A stretch of DNA of 64,000 nt from Lonepinella koalarum (GTDB taxonomy: Bacteria; Pseudomonadota; Gammaproteobacteria; Enterobacterales; Pasteurellaceae). The stretch's first letter is position 1. Each line of letters opens with the position of its first letter. Where the stretch lies: positions 186,001 through 250,000 of the forward strand of contig NZ_SRHX01000003.1 in assembly GCF_004565475.1 (NCBI RefSeq), written 5' to 3'. Below, piece after piece: positions 27,289 to 38,115 of the stretch. The position numbers were made by a program, and so were the translations under genes. The notes below the pieces were generated by a model that searched no databases, had not been told where the DNA came from, and saw nothing but the letters and a program-made list of their open reading frames with translations.

Positions 27289-28249
27289 TATTTAGCCATC
27301 CTTTTTTGCCAAAGGGATCAAGTAAAAATAAACCAAATTCGGCTAGAATATTCACTGCCATAATAAATAAACCGATAATAATTACCCCCACCGCAACACT
27401 GTTATAATCTTGTTGATTCATGGCTAAAATTAACCAGCGCCCAATTCCCGGCCAAGCGAAAGTCGTTTCTATCAGCATTGACAAGGCTAATGTAAACGTA
27501 ATCAAGCGTGGTAACGCGGGAATTAATATCGGCAACGTGTTGCGACAGACATAACGATGTAAAATAGTCAAATTTGACCAGCCACGAGCCATGGAAAATT
27601 TTACATAGTTTTGTGATAAAATCCATTCTGTACGTCGTTGCACTAATTTTGTGATTTCCATAGTGGGGGAAATGGCTAACACGAGAGTTGGCAAAGCCAA
27701 ATGTTGAAATACATTTTGAATAATTTTAATTCGATAAGGTACATTGACTAACCACACATCAATAGCGGTAAAACCAGTGACAGGGGGGATTTCATAGAGC
27801 ACATTATATTGTCCGACAGCAGAAATTTCCCAACCATAGATCGCCGCAAAATAGAGCAAAATTGGCGCAACCCAAAATACGGGTACGGACACCCCAAAAG
27901 ACGATAAGCCACTGATTGCTTTGCCATAAAACCGATTTTTATTAAATGCACCGACAATCCCTAACGGTACGCCGAATAAAAATGCCAATACAATTGCAAA
28001 GAAACAAAGTTCTAAGGTGGGAGGAAAAACGGTAAAAATTGCAGAATTGAGCGAATCGCCACCATTATAAGTAATGCCTAAATCACCTTTAAGCAAACTT
28101 CCCACATAACTCACATAACCAGAAAAAAAGTACGGTTGAGAAAATGAAATATTGGATGGATCACGCATAAAAATGCTGTAGCTCACCAATGACAACAAAA
28201 ACAGGTTAATAAAGATCAGAAAAATACGGCGACAGAAAGCGTATATCAT
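27278..28249 (-). CDS. sapB: Sap peptide ABC transporter permease SapB
   Basis: DppB-type permease of 323 residues with an N-terminal membrane anchor, about six helices and the coupling loop VKFSMARGWSNLTILHRYVCRNTLPILIP. LIETTFAWPGIGRWLILAM is the conserved C-terminal motif of this permease family. Its start codon overlaps the sapA stop by 4 bp and its end overlaps sapC, so translation is coupled across three genes. Confidence 0.95.
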   Translation of the reverse strand: MIYAFCRRIFLIFINLFLLSLVSYSIFMRDPSNISFSQPYFFSGYVSYVGSLLKGDLGITYNGGDSLNSAIFTVFPPTLELCFFAIVLAFLFGVPLGIVGAFNKNRFYGKAISGLSSFGVSVPVFWVAPILLYFAAIYGWEISAVGQYNVLYEIPPVTGFTAIDVWLVNVPYRIKIIQNVFQHLALPTLVLAISPTMEITKLVQRRTEWILSQNYVKFSMARGWSNLTILHRYVCRNTLPILIPALPRLITFTLALSMLIETTFAWPGIGRWLILAMNQQDYNSVAVGVIIIGLFIMAVNILAEFGLFLLDPFGKKGWLNNAR

Positions 28250-29940
28250 TTTTTGCCTCTGATGGATAATTTTTCAAAGTTAATATTACCAAAAGGCGAT
28301 ACATCAATCCCTCTCACTTGCGCATTGGAAATTAACAAACGTTTGATATTGGCAATCGGGAAAATCGGTAATTCCGTTAAGATTTCTTGTTGAGCAGAGT
28401 AATAATCCGATGCCCGCATATCAATATTATGGTGAATTAAGGCAAAATCTAACAAACTATCAAATTTAGGTGAACACCAGTTAGATAAATTAGTGATTTC
28501 ATTGACAGTATTACAACTTAAAATAGGACGTAAAAAACTATCAGGATCTAAATGACTGGTGAGCCAACCGCTTAAGATTAGATCATAATCCTCAGTTTTA
28601 TTATTGAGATTTCGCATTAAAAAGTTACGAGAAACCGACCGCACTTTCACGTTTACACCGACTTTTTCTAAGTCCGATTTAATCATTTCTGCCATTTTAA
28701 TCGGAGACGGATTATACACTTGCTCTTGATCTACCACCCACATTTCCAACTTGAGATTTTTATCCTGTAATACACTTTTTGCCTGTTGTGGATTATATTG
28801 ATAAAGAAAACCACGACGCGAATTACTGGAGGCCCAAGATACCGGCGGAATAATACGGTTAGCAATGGTAGCGGTATCATAATAAATATGTTTAATAATC
28901 CGTTCACGATTAATCGCTTGAGCAATGGCGTGGCGAGTATCTTTATCTTGCATAGCGGGACGTAAAAAATTAAACGCTAAATAAGATAAATTCATCCCAT
29001 CCATCATAGTCATTTGAAAACGTTCACCATTATTTTTTAACAAACCTAATTGGCTTGGTTCGGGGAAACTGGCAATTTGACATTCATTGTTGAAAAATTT
29101 AGCTAAACGTCCCGTTTTATCGGTAGAGAGGTCGATAACAATATGGGGAATAGACGGTTTTTTACCCCAGTAATGGGAATGACGTTGTAAGCGAATATAT
29201 TGACTACGGAAATAATCTTTTACTTGATATGCTCCCGTTCCCACCGGTAATTCATCCAGCTGACTAAGATTATCGTCCGCATTGAGTTGTAGCGCATATT
29301 CTTGCGATAAAATCACCGCATATTGGCTGGCGAGATGAGATAATACTGATGCATCTGGGGCGAACAGTTCAATTTTCACTGTATAAGGATCAATAGATTC
29401 TACTTGTTTAATTTTCTGGTTTAATTTCACGCTTTCAAAATATGGAAAGCGAGCCTTTTTCGCCAGTTCGTGGAAAATCTGATATTGCCGATTCACATTT
29501 TCGTTGCTGTCGGCTGCAAATTCAGGCAAAGACGTATTATGCCCTAGCACGCGATTTAACGAGAAAACCACATCATCTGCATTAAGATTGCGGGTTGGGG
29601 TAAACCAAGCGGTGTGATGAAACTGTACGCCCCTACGCAAATTAATCATAATGGTTTTGCCGTCCGCTGAAATACTATAAGATTGCGCCAGTGACGGTTC
29701 GACTTTGGCACTATTGTTATGCGGTTCAAATAATTTATTATAGATTTGTTCGGTCACCACATTCATACTGGTGCCAGCATCTGCCGTTTGGGGGTTAAAA
29801 GAAAACCCACTGGCATTAGTACAGTAAATTAAACCATTATCTGTTATAATTTCAGGCACTTTTGGGGCGGAGAATGCCGTATGCGTTGTGCTTAGTAGCC
29901 AAAGCAATAGAAAAAAACGAAAGATACGGAAACGCAACAT
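28246..29940 (-). CDS. sapA: Sap system periplasmic peptide-binding protein SapA
   Basis: Cluster C (SBP family 5) solute-binding protein of 564 residues that captures antimicrobial peptides and haem in the periplasm and delivers them to SapBC. The signal peptide is MLRFRIFRFFLLLWLLSTTH followed by an AFSA cleavage site. Family motifs include the N-terminal lobe YCTNASGFSFNPQTADAG, EQIYNKLFEPH and the C-lobe DYDLILSGWLTSHLDPDSFL. The start at 29940 is preferred to a TTG/ATG-like start at 30000 because it gives a clean signal peptide with AGGCTAACA before it. It heads the operon, diverging from ycjX across a 76-bp gap. Confidence 0.95.
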   Translation of the reverse strand: MLRFRIFRFFLLLWLLSTTHTAFSAPKVPEIITDNGLIYCTNASGFSFNPQTADAGTSMNVVTEQIYNKLFEPHNNSAKVEPSLAQSYSISADGKTIMINLRRGVQFHHTAWFTPTRNLNADDVVFSLNRVLGHNTSLPEFAADSNENVNRQYQIFHELAKKARFPYFESVKLNQKIKQVESIDPYTVKIELFAPDASVLSHLASQYAVILSQEYALQLNADDNLSQLDELPVGTGAYQVKDYFRSQYIRLQRHSHYWGKKPSIPHIVIDLSTDKTGRLAKFFNNECQIASFPEPSQLGLLKNNGERFQMTMMDGMNLSYLAFNFLRPAMQDKDTRHAIAQAINRERIIKHIYYDTATIANRIIPPVSWASSNSRRGFLYQYNPQQAKSVLQDKNLKLEMWVVDQEQVYNPSPIKMAEMIKSDLEKVGVNVKVRSVSRNFLMRNLNNKTEDYDLILSGWLTSHLDPDSFLRPILSCNTVNEITNLSNWCSPKFDSLLDFALIHHNIDMRASDYYSAQQEILTELPIFPIANIKRLLISNAQVRGIDVSPFGNINFEKLSIRGKK

Positions 29941-30016
29941 TGTTAGCCTAAATGAAATTATATGTGATAAATTAGCCTTAATTTTATAAGATTTAGACAA
30001 AGATTAAAAACAAAAT

Positions 30017-31426
30017 ATGTTAAATACGTTACAAAAAGAAATGAATCAATTTATTAACCGCGGTTTAGATCGCAGTTTACGTCTTGCCGTGACAGGGTTA
30101 AGTCGTAGCGGTAAAACTGCTTTTATTACCAGTTTAATCAATCAGTTATTACATATTAATCGGGTTGATAATAGTCATTTACCGCTGTTTGATCCGGCTC
30201 GAAATTTACGCGTCTTAGGGGTAAAACGTATTGCTCAACTGGATCTAAGCATTCCACGCTTTGAATATGAACGGAATTTAAACGAACTGCAACAAAAACC
30301 ACCGCACTTTCCGCAATCTACTCGTGGCGTGAGTGAAACAAGGCTCGCTATTCGCTATCAACGCCAGAGCGGTTTAATGAGTTATTTAAAAGAAACCGGT
30401 ACATTGTATTTGGATATTTTTGATTATCCGGGGGAATGGTTGCTTGATTTGCCATTGCTTGCTTTAAGTTATCAACAATGGTCGCAAGAATTATCTCAAC
30501 TGTTTAATGATAAACGGAAAAATCTTGCTCAACCTTGGCTGGCAAAAGTGGCAAAATTAGATTTAACCGCGCTTGCCAATGAAGATGTATTAGCGCAAAT
30601 TGCACAAGATTACACGGATTATTTGCAAGCGTGTAAAGAGCGGGGATTGCACTTTATTCAACCGGGGAGATTTGTCTTGCCTGCAGAATTGGAGGGAGCA
30701 CCAGCCTTGCAATTTTTCCCCTTGTTAGAGCTGACTACAGAACAATGGGAACAATTAAAAAACAATGCAAATTCAAAAAGTTATTTTTCGGTATTAGTTC
30801 AGCGTTATGAATATTATCGACATAAAATTGTGAAAAAATTCTATCAAGATTATTTCGCTAACTTTGATCGTCAAGTGATTTTAGCCGATTGCTTAACACC
30901 GTTAAACCACAGTCGGCAAGCCTTTGATGATATGCGTGAGGGGTTAACTCAACTGTTTAAAAACTTCCATTATGGTAAACGCCATCTGTTAACTCGCTTA
31001 TTTTCGCCACGCATTGATAAATTAATGTTTATTGCCACCAAAGCAGATCATATTACTAGCGATCAGGTGCCAAATTTAATCAGTTTAATGCGACATTTGG
31101 TGCAAAAAGGTGGGAGCTATGTGGAGTTTGAGGGGATTGAAACTGAGTATAGTGCCATTGCATCTATTCGAGCAACACAACAAGTGAACGTCACCCAAAA
31201 TGGTCAGAAATTCAAAGCTATTCAAGGGATACGTTCTAGTGATTTACAACAGGTCACGGTTTTTCCAGGTTCTGTGCCGATGAAGGTGCCAAATGAAGCA
31301 TTTTGGCAAACCAACAAATTTGAATTTGACCAGTTTGAACCACAACCCCTTGAACCGGGTGAAAATATACCGCACTTACGGATGGATACAGTGTTGCAGT
31401 TTCTATTAGGGGATAAGCTGGATTAA
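30017..31426 (+). CDS. ycjX: YcjX family P-loop protein
   Basis: Predicted nucleotide-binding protein of the DUF463 family, 469 residues. An N-terminal P-loop reads AVTGLSRSGKTAFITSLINQLL; a switch-like LDIFDYPGEWLLDLPLL and a TKADHI motif resemble GTPase G3 and G4 boxes. In enterobacteria ycjX-ycjF belong to the stress-inducible psp-associated set, but the exact role is unresolved. No strong ribosome site precedes the ATG at 30017. It diverges from sapA and is followed by ycjF after 56 bp. Confidence 0.93.
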   Translation: MLNTLQKEMNQFINRGLDRSLRLAVTGLSRSGKTAFITSLINQLLHINRVDNSHLPLFDPARNLRVLGVKRIAQLDLSIPRFEYERNLNELQQKPPHFPQSTRGVSETRLAIRYQRQSGLMSYLKETGTLYLDIFDYPGEWLLDLPLLALSYQQWSQELSQLFNDKRKNLAQPWLAKVAKLDLTALANEDVLAQIAQDYTDYLQACKERGLHFIQPGRFVLPAELEGAPALQFFPLLELTTEQWEQLKNNANSKSYFSVLVQRYEYYRHKIVKKFYQDYFANFDRQVILADCLTPLNHSRQAFDDMREGLTQLFKNFHYGKRHLLTRLFSPRIDKLMFIATKADHITSDQVPNLISLMRHLVQKGGSYVEFEGIETEYSAIASIRATQQVNVTQNGQKFKAIQGIRSSDLQQVTVFPGSVPMKVPNEAFWQTNKFEFDQFEPQPLEPGENIPHLRMDTVLQFLLGDKLD

Positions 31427-31482
31427 AAATGTAGGGGAGCAGCTATGTCCGTTTCTATGACAATAAGGTTTAAGGATAATAA

Positions 31483-32562
31483 ATGAACGATAAAATAATA
31501 TTTGATGATATTCAACAAACAGAACAAGCACAGTTCTTTCAAGCCAAACAAGAGTTTAACCAAGAAAATGTTGAAATTGAAATAGATCAAGAACCCTTAG
31601 AGGGTGAGTTACTGGATGAAAAATTTGAACAGGCGATTGGTGCAAAATCTAACTGGTGGACAAGAGCTTTAATGATCGTTTTCAGCTTATTGCTGATCGC
31701 CATTGTGGCACAATCTATTCAATGGATGTTAGACACATGGCAACAACATCAATGGATTTATTTTGTGTTTGCGTTGGTGAGTTTTTTTGTGGTGGTGCTC
31801 GGTTTAACGGCAATAGGCAAAGAATTTTTACGCCTACGGAATTTGCGCCAACATCTGTTAATGCAAAAACAAAGTGCTGATTGGCAAATGGAGCCAAGTA
31901 AAAGTGCGGTGCAATTTAGCCAAGATTTATCAAATGAAGAAAGCCAACAATTCTGCTTAAATGTAGCCAAAGCGATGCAACTCGATCTTGAACACCCGAC
32001 GATTGTACAATGGCAAAAACAGCTTTCTGAAAGTCATCATGCTCAAGAAGTCGGCTTTTTGTTTAGCCAAACTGTGATGCAACCCTTTGATAAAAAGGCA
32101 AAACAGTTAATCACCAAAAATGCTATTGAAAGTGCCGTAGTGATTGCGGTAAGTCCTTTAGCCGTGGTAGATACCTTTTTTATGGCGTGGCGGAATATTC
32201 GTTTAATAAATCAAATTGCTCGTTTATATGGTATTGAACTTGGCTATTTTAGTCGCTTACGTTTAATGAAATTGGTGTTAATGAATATGGCATTAACGGG
32301 TGCAACGGAGCTTATTCAAGAAGTTGGGATGGACTGGCTTTCACAAGATGTGATGGCAAAACTTTCTGCTCGAGTAGGACAAGGTATTGGCGCAGGGTTA
32401 TTAACCGCTCGATTAGGCATTAAAACCATGGAATTTTGCCGACCATTAGCCTTTCAAAAAGGAGAGAAACCACGTTTGAGCCATATTCATCGGGAAGTAT
32501 TAAGTCATTTGAAATCGACGGTTTTGAATACGAGTAAGATCACGAAAAAGGAAAAATTGTAA
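31483..32562 (+). CDS. ycjF: YcjF family membrane protein (DUF697)
   Basis: Inner-membrane protein of 359 residues. An acidic cytoplasmic N-terminus (EIEIDQEPLEGELLDEKFEQ) precedes two transmembrane helices (about 65-87 and 92-115), followed by a soluble region and the DUF697 segment AIESAVVIAVSPLAVVDTFFMAWRNIRLINQIA. AAGGATAATAA precedes the ATG. It follows ycjX and precedes tyrR exactly as in E. coli, so the three genes form one conserved unit. Function unknown. Confidence 0.92.
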   Translation: MNDKIIFDDIQQTEQAQFFQAKQEFNQENVEIEIDQEPLEGELLDEKFEQAIGAKSNWWTRALMIVFSLLLIAIVAQSIQWMLDTWQQHQWIYFVFALVSFFVVVLGLTAIGKEFLRLRNLRQHLLMQKQSADWQMEPSKSAVQFSQDLSNEESQQFCLNVAKAMQLDLEHPTIVQWQKQLSESHHAQEVGFLFSQTVMQPFDKKAKQLITKNAIESAVVIAVSPLAVVDTFFMAWRNIRLINQIARLYGIELGYFSRLRLMKLVLMNMALTGATELIQEVGMDWLSQDVMAKLSARVGQGIGAGLLTARLGIKTMEFCRPLAFQKGEKPRLSHIHREVLSHLKSTVLNTSKITKKEKL

Positions 32563-32630
32563 AGATTAATTGACGGGTTAGAATTTTTAGTTTACATTCT
32601 AAGAATCCATTCTATAAAGAGAGCGCAAAA

Positions 32631-33602
32631 ATGACTGAAAATTCACCGCACTTTATGCCAACTTTTGCCGATATTGTCGCTTATAGCGACGCAATGCAAG
32701 CTTTAGTGACAAAAGCTAAAAAATTTGCTTTGCTTAACGTCCCGTTATTAATTCAAGGGGAAACCGGTACGGGTAAGGATTTGCTTGCCAAAGCTTGTCA
32801 TCAAGAAAGTAAACGCAGAGCGAACAAATTTATTGCGGTGAATTGCGCGGGTTTACCCACTGAAGATGCAGAAAGCGAAATGTTCGGGCAAGCCAAAGGG
32901 GATAAAACCAGTATTGGCTTTTTTGAATATGCAGACGGTGGCACGGTATTGTTAGACAGTGTGGCAGAATTATCTCTGCCATTACAGGCGAAATTACTCC
33001 GTTTCTTAACCGACGGTACATTCCGCCGAGTGGGTGAAGAACAGGAACATTATGCTGATGTTCGCGTGATCTGCACAGCACAACAATCTTTACAATATGC
33101 CGTGCAACAAGGCAAAGTGCGTAGTGATTTATTTCATCGCTTAAATGTCTTAACCCTAGACGTTCCGCCCCTACGTGAACGCCAGCAAGACATTCAACCT
33201 CTTACACAATTATTTATTCAGCAAATTAGCCAGCATTTGCATATTTCTACCCCGCAGTTTAGCCCTGATTTTATTGATTATTTACAGCATTATGAGTGGA
33301 CTGGTAATGTACGGGAATTGTACAATGCGTTATATCGTGCTTGTTCACTGGCAGAAAATGACCAACTAAGTATTCAAGGGTTAAATCTTGCCGAAAAAGT
33401 TCTCATGGGTGTTGAGCATACTATATTTTCAATAGATCAATTTGATAACCAAACGCTCGATCAAATTATGGCAAAGTTTGAATCTCAGGTATTAAATGAA
33501 TTTTATCAGAAATACCCGAGCACCAGAAAATTAGCTAATCGATTAGGATTGTCACATACCGCTATTGCGAATAAGTTAAAGGCTTATGGGATTGGAAAAT
33601 AG
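32631..33602 (+). CDS. tyrR: TyrR-type transcriptional regulator lacking the N-terminal sensory domains
   Basis: AAA+ regulator of aromatic amino-acid genes, 323 residues against about 513 in E. coli; the ACT and PAS domains are absent, as reported for Haemophilus TyrR. The AAA+ domain has Walker A GETGTGKD (43-50), but the sigma-54-contact motif GAFTGA is replaced by QAKGDKTSIG and Walker B reads GGTVLLDSV rather than LFLDE. The C-terminus has a Fis-like HTH (STRKLANRLGLSHTAIANKLKAYGI). These features indicate a sigma-70 regulator without sigma-54 activation and perhaps weak ATP hydrolysis. A DNA uptake core lies in codons 5-8. It ends 3 bp before the convergent hflX stop. Confidence 0.93.
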   Translation: MTENSPHFMPTFADIVAYSDAMQALVTKAKKFALLNVPLLIQGETGTGKDLLAKACHQESKRRANKFIAVNCAGLPTEDAESEMFGQAKGDKTSIGFFEYADGGTVLLDSVAELSLPLQAKLLRFLTDGTFRRVGEEQEHYADVRVICTAQQSLQYAVQQGKVRSDLFHRLNVLTLDVPPLRERQQDIQPLTQLFIQQISQHLHISTPQFSPDFIDYLQHYEWTGNVRELYNALYRACSLAENDQLSIQGLNLAEKVLMGVEHTIFSIDQFDNQTLDQIMAKFESQVLNEFYQKYPSTRKLANRLGLSHTAIANKLKAYGIGK

Positions 33603-34988
33603 TTAATCCATCTTTTCTGCTTGGTTGAATGCTTGTAGTTCTGCAAACTTTTTCATCAATTTCATCCATTCTACCTGATCAATTGCAACGTTAAGTTGGT
33701 ATTCGCCAAGCTCATTAACTTGTTCTTGTCTCACACAATCTAACTGATAAAAAGCGTGGCGGATTTTGCCTTGATTTGGAGATAATCTGATCGTGAGCGA
33801 TAAAATGGTATTTTTTAAGCGTTGTCGAATGGCATCAAATAATAATTCCATTCCAATCCCCGATTGGGCGGCAAGATAAACAGCAATTGGCTGGTTTTCA
33901 TCATTATATTCAATATGTGGAACAACATTTTCTAGCTTATCAATTTTATTATAAACTAATAAAGTAGGGACGTTATCCGCGTTGATCTCTTGTAATACCT
34001 CATTTACTGCCTGAATATTTTCCAGTTTACGACTGTCCGCACTGTCTATAACATGCAGTAATAAACTTGCCTCGGTAGTTTCTTGTAAGGTGGATTTAAA
34101 GGCGGATACTAAATCATGGGGAAGTTCTCGCACAAAGCCGACGGTATCGGCTAAAATAGTGGTTCCTACATCTTGAATTTGTAATCGGCGTAAGGTTGGA
34201 TCAAGCGTTGCAAACAGTTGATCCGCCACGTACACATTGGCTTGCGTTATTTGATTAAACAGGGTGGATTTGCCAGCATTGGTATAGCCGACTAAAGAAA
34301 TGCTAGGAATATCCGCTTTTTGCCGCGTTTGACGATTTTGGTTACGTTGTTTGGCTACTTTTTCTAAGCGATTTTGTAATTGAGCAAGACGAACTTTGAT
34401 TAAACGGCGATCTGTTTCTAATTGGGTTTCTCCCGGTCCACGTAAACCTACCGCCCCTTTCTGTTGATCTAAGCCTGTTTTTCGGCGAACGAGACGCGTA
34501 GATAAATGCTTGAGTTGAGCTAATTCTACTTGCAATTTTCCTTCGTGAGATCTGGCCCGTTGCGCAAAAATATCTAAAATTAATCCGGTACGATCGACTA
34601 CTCGGCATTGGCATAGACTTTCTAGATTTCGAGTTTGAGCTGGGGATAGCTGATGATTGACTAAAATGACATTGGCATTGTGCAGTTCAACTGCTTGAGC
34701 AATTTCTTCCGCTTTGCCTTGCCCCACAAAATATTTGGCTTGTGGTGTGCAACGCGCCGTGGTGATCACTTGAGCGATTTCCACTTGAGCCGATTTTGCC
34801 AGTAGCTGAAATTCGTTGAGGTCGTCAAGGTTTTTATTTTGTGAGAAAAAGACGTGTACAATGATCGCCTTATCTTGTGCAGCGGAATGAATTTCAGGGC
34901 GAGGAAGTGCGGTGAAAATGTTATGATTTTCCACCGCACTTTGCTGATGATTGAATGTGATATTCGGTTGGAGCAAATAGTCTGTCAA
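33603..34988 (-). CDS. hflX: GTPase HflX
   Basis: Ribosome-splitting GTPase used in stress recovery, 461 residues. An N-terminal HflX domain ([24 protein letters not shown] ... [34 protein letters not shown]) and glycine-rich [15 protein letters not shown] precede the GTPase with G1 [10 protein letters not shown]3 DTVGF and G4 NKID. The only plausible start is TTG at 34988, 2 bp after the hfq stop, with GGAATAAGA before it. It yields about 36 residues more than E. coli HflX at the N-terminus; this extra part contains an inverted pair of DNA uptake cores. Last gene of the tsaE-amiB-mutL-miaA-hfq-hflX operon; hflKC do not follow. Confidence 0.95.
   Translation of the reverse strand: MTDYLLQPNITFNHQQSAVENHNIFTALPRPEIHSAAQDKAIIVHVFFSQNKNLDDLNEFQLLAKSAQVEIAQVITTARCTPQAKYFVGQGKAEEIAQAVELHNANVILVNHQLSPAQTRNLESLCQCRVVDRTGLILDIFAQRARSHEGKLQVELAQLKHLSTRLVRRKTGLDQQKGAVGLRGPGETQLETDRRLIKVRLAQLQNRLEKVAKQRNQNRQTRQKADIPSISLVGYTNAGKSTLFNQITQANVYVADQLFATLDPTLRRLQIQDVGTTILADTVGFVRELPHDLVSAFKSTLQETTEASLLLHVIDSADSRKLENIQAVNEVLQEINADNVPTLLVYNKIDKLENVVPHIEYNDENQPIAVYLAAQSGIGMELLFDAIRQRLKNTILSLTIRLSPNQGKIRHAFYQLDCVRQEQVNELGEYQLNVAIDQVEWMKLMKKFAELQAFNQAEKMD
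34905..34941. repeat. Inverted pair of DNA uptake sequences inside hflX
   Basis: AAGTGCGGT (34905-34913) and ACCGCACTT (34933-34941) face each other across 19 bases within codons about 16-28 of hflX. They can form a 9-bp stem in the hfq-hflX transcript. No T-run follows, so termination is doubtful. Confidence 0.75.
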
Positions 34989-34990
34989 TC

Positions 34991-35326
<336 letters not shown>

Positions 35327-36265
35327 TCAATTTTGCATAGCAAGATCAAAGGCTTGTTGTACCTTTTGAAGATTTTGTTCATTTTCTAAGCTATCTAGCC
35401 ATTGAATAGGGGTTTTCCAGCCACGTAACCAAGTAATTTGTCGTTTGGCAAGCTGTCTTGTGGCACAAATTCCACGATAAATCGCTTCATTTAAATCATA
35501 ATCACCACGTAAATGTTCCCACATTTGACGATAACCTACGCAACGAATAGAGGGTAAATGAATATTTAAATCAGATCGAGCATACAGTTTTTCCACTTCT
35601 TCCTGAAAACCTTGTTTAATCATGTTGTGAAAACGCTGTTCAATACGTTGATGTAATATGCCACGATCTTCAGGGGCGATGGCAAATTGCAAGAGATGAT
35701 AGGGGAGTGATTCACCTTTTTGTTCAGTCAATTCAGTTAACGATTTTCCGGTTAAATAAAACACCTCTAAAGCGCGATTAATGCGTTGGCTATCATTGGG
35801 GTTAATGCGTTGTGCAGAAATGGGATCGATTTGAGCCAGTTCTTGATGTAAACTCGTCCATCCCCGTTGTTCTGCTTTATTTTCAATTTTTTGACGTATA
35901 TTTTCATCAGCATTAGGCAACGGTGAAAGTCCTTCTAATAAGGCTTTGTAATACAGCATTGTGCCCCCCACTAATAAAGGAATTTTGCCTTGATGGGTAA
36001 TTTCCGCCATTTCGCGCAAAGCATCGGTGCGGAAATTCATGGCAGAATAGCTTTCTGCGGGATCAAGAATATCAATTAAACGATGTGGGGCCAGATTTAA
36101 TTCTGCGGCACTCGGTTTGGCTGTACCGATGTCCATTCCTTTATAAATTAACGCACTATCTACGCTGATAATTTCTACCGGCAAAGTTTGATATAAGCGA
36201 ATGGCTAAATCGGTTTTCCCCGATGCAGTAGGACCCATGAGAAAAATGGCAGTAGGTTTTGACAT
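35327..36265 (-). CDS. miaA: tRNA dimethylallyltransferase
   Basis: Adds the isopentenyl group to A37 of tRNAs reading UNN codons. The 312 residues include the P-loop [17 protein letters not shown], the substrate motif [40 protein letters not shown] and the C-terminal [22 protein letters not shown] precedes the ATG. It starts 9 bp after mutL and ends 60 bp before hfq. Confidence 0.98.
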   Translation of the reverse strand: MSKPTAIFLMGPTASGKTDLAIRLYQTLPVEIISVDSALIYKGMDIGTAKPSAAELNLAPHRLIDILDPAESYSAMNFRTDALREMAEITHQGKIPLLVGGTMLYYKALLEGLSPLPNADENIRQKIENKAEQRGWTSLHQELAQIDPISAQRINPNDSQRINRALEVFYLTGKSLTELTEQKGESLPYHLLQFAIAPEDRGILHQRIEQRFHNMIKQGFQEEVEKLYARSDLNIHLPSIRCVGYRQMWEHLRGDYDLNEAIYRGICATRQLAKRQITWLRGWKTPIQWLDSLENEQNLQKVQQAFDLAMQN

Positions 36266-36274
36266 TGTTATTCC

Positions 36275-38092
36275 TTATGGCAAATAGCTTGAGAAATCCA
36301 ATTTAATCAGCAAGGATGTCAACGGATTTTGTGTTTTTGCCAACAGTTCTACTTCTTGTAATAAATTCACCGCACTGGCAAGACTGGTAATATCGTTCAG
36401 TTCAATCAAATTTAAAAGTGCGGTGAAAAAATCGGTGTTTTTTTCGATATTGAGATGAAGCAAAGAAACCACAATTTTTTGGAGATTTTGTTGACGTAAA
36501 CATTGTGGTACGCAATTGAGCGTAATGCGGTGTTGGGTTAAATTTTCCACAAATTCAAAGCCATATTCTGCAAAAAAGGTTTTTTGTTGTTGCCATTGCG
36601 CCTGTTGTTGGTTATCTAAACGAAAAACAACAGGAATAAGTAAAGGTTGTTTGCTGTGATGCGGGTCGCTAAGTGCGAGTTCAACCCGTTGTTTTTGCAA
36701 GCGATCCAACGGCAATAAATAAAAATCCTGATGTTGTTGCAATAACAATGCTTTATTTTCAACGAATGACAATACTCGTAATACATTGGTTTGCGACGTT
36801 ATTGGTTCAACTACAACATTTGAAATATTTTTTGTTTTTTCAGTTTGAAGTAATTCACCATATAACCGTTGTTCGGTTTTGCTTGGTGTATGGGTTTCAA
36901 TCTGTGCTACAGGTGGTAAAGGATGCGGTGTAAAATAAGAGGTTTTGGGGCAGGTTTTGCCTGGATGAGTAAAAATATTTTCTCCAGCGGCTTGGCGATT
37001 GGGTTTTACCGTTGCTTGATAATCCGCTGCGGGTTCTTCAATTTGAATATGGCAAGATGACGCGTGATTGTCATATGAATGAAAATTGAGCTGTTGCGCG
37101 GATAATAAGGCATTGCTTACCCCTTGATAAATAAAATCGTGAATCAGACGAGCTTGTTGAAAACGTACTTCGTGCTTTGTTGGATGAACATTTACATCCA
37201 CATCATTGGGATTAAGATCCAAAAATAACACAAAGGCGGGGGATTGTTCAGTATTTAAATGCTCGGCACAGGCTTGGCGAATTGCATGCGTGACGACTTT
37301 ATCCTTTACCATTCGACCATTGATATAACAATAATTTAACTCATTTTGTGAACGAGAACAGTCAGATATAGCTATCCAGCCTGATAAATGCAAATCGTCG
37401 TGTTTCCAGTTGATTGCAAGGGCTTGTTGGACAAAATCCTCCCCACAAATCGCCGAAACACGTTTCAAAATTTGTGATTTTTCCACCGCACTTTTATATT
37501 GACGAATGATTTTACCATTGTGCGTGAGGGTAAAAGCAATCTGCGATTTGGCGAGTGCAATACGGCGGATCACTTCATCAATATGAGCAAATTCAGTTTT
37601 ATCTGAACGTAAGAATTTCCGTCTAGCTGGTGTATTGAAAAATAAATTCGCTACTTCAACCGTTGTGCCAACAGGGTGTGAAGCGGGTACGATAGTGCTT
37701 TGCTGTTCACGTCCTTGCACATAGACTTGCCACGCTTCTTTTTGTTCAGCGGTGCGAGAAGTTAAGGTTAAACGAGATACTGAACTAATACTCGCCAAGG
37801 CTTCGCCACGAAAACCGAGACTTAAAATGGATTCTAAATCTTCCAAGCAAGTAATTTTACTGGTCGCATGACGAGCTAAGGCTAAAGCTAATTCCTCTTT
37901 GACAATGCCACAACCATTATCTCGAATCCGAATCAGTGTTGCGCCCCCCCTTTCAATATCAATTTGAATGCGATCCGCCCCAGCATCAAGGCTATTTTCT
38001 ACTAATTCTTTCACCACCGACGCAGGGCGTTCCACCACTTCGCCAGCAGCGATTTGGTTAGCTAATTGTGGTGGCAGAATGTGAATAGCCAT
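36275..38092 (-). CDS. mutL: DNA mismatch repair protein MutL
   Basis: GHKL ATPase that couples MutS mismatch recognition to MutH and UvrD, 605 residues. N-terminal motifs: [50 protein letters not shown] follows. The middle region is a long low-conservation linker (about 335-420) and the C-terminal dimerisation domain ends FSSYLP. The DQHAxxE(x)4E endonuclease motif of other MutL proteins is absent, as in E. coli, implying dependence on MutH. No strong ribosome site at 38092. Flanked by amiB (23 bp upstream) and miaA. Confidence 0.97.
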   Translation of the reverse strand: MAIHILPPQLANQIAAGEVVERPASVVKELVENSLDAGADRIQIDIERGGATLIRIRDNGCGIVKEELALALARHATSKITCLEDLESILSLGFRGEALASISSVSRLTLTSRTAEQKEAWQVYVQGREQQSTIVPASHPVGTTVEVANLFFNTPARRKFLRSDKTEFAHIDEVIRRIALAKSQIAFTLTHNGKIIRQYKSAVEKSQILKRVSAICGEDFVQQALAINWKHDDLHLSGWIAISDCSRSQNELNYCYINGRMVKDKVVTHAIRQACAEHLNTEQSPAFVLFLDLNPNDVDVNVHPTKHEVRFQQARLIHDFIYQGVSNALLSAQQLNFHSYDNHASSCHIQIEEPAADYQATVKPNRQAAGENIFTHPGKTCPKTSYFTPHPLPPVAQIETHTPSKTEQRLYGELLQTEKTKNISNVVVEPITSQTNVLRVLSFVENKALLLQQHQDFYLLPLDRLQKQRVELALSDPHHSKQPLLIPVVFRLDNQQQAQWQQQKTFFAEYGFEFVENLTQHRITLNCVPQCLRQQNLQKIVVSLLHLNIEKNTDFFTALLNLIELNDITSLASAVNLLQEVELLAKTQNPLTSLLIKLDFSSYLP

Positions 38093-38115
38093 GGTGTATT
38101 CTGTTCCCTTGTTTT

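Noticed and set aside
29600-29660. ACGCCCCTACG inside sapA as a repeat-arm insertion
   Set aside because: It is short, in frame and encodes the normal NLRRGVQFHH stretch of the binding-protein family.
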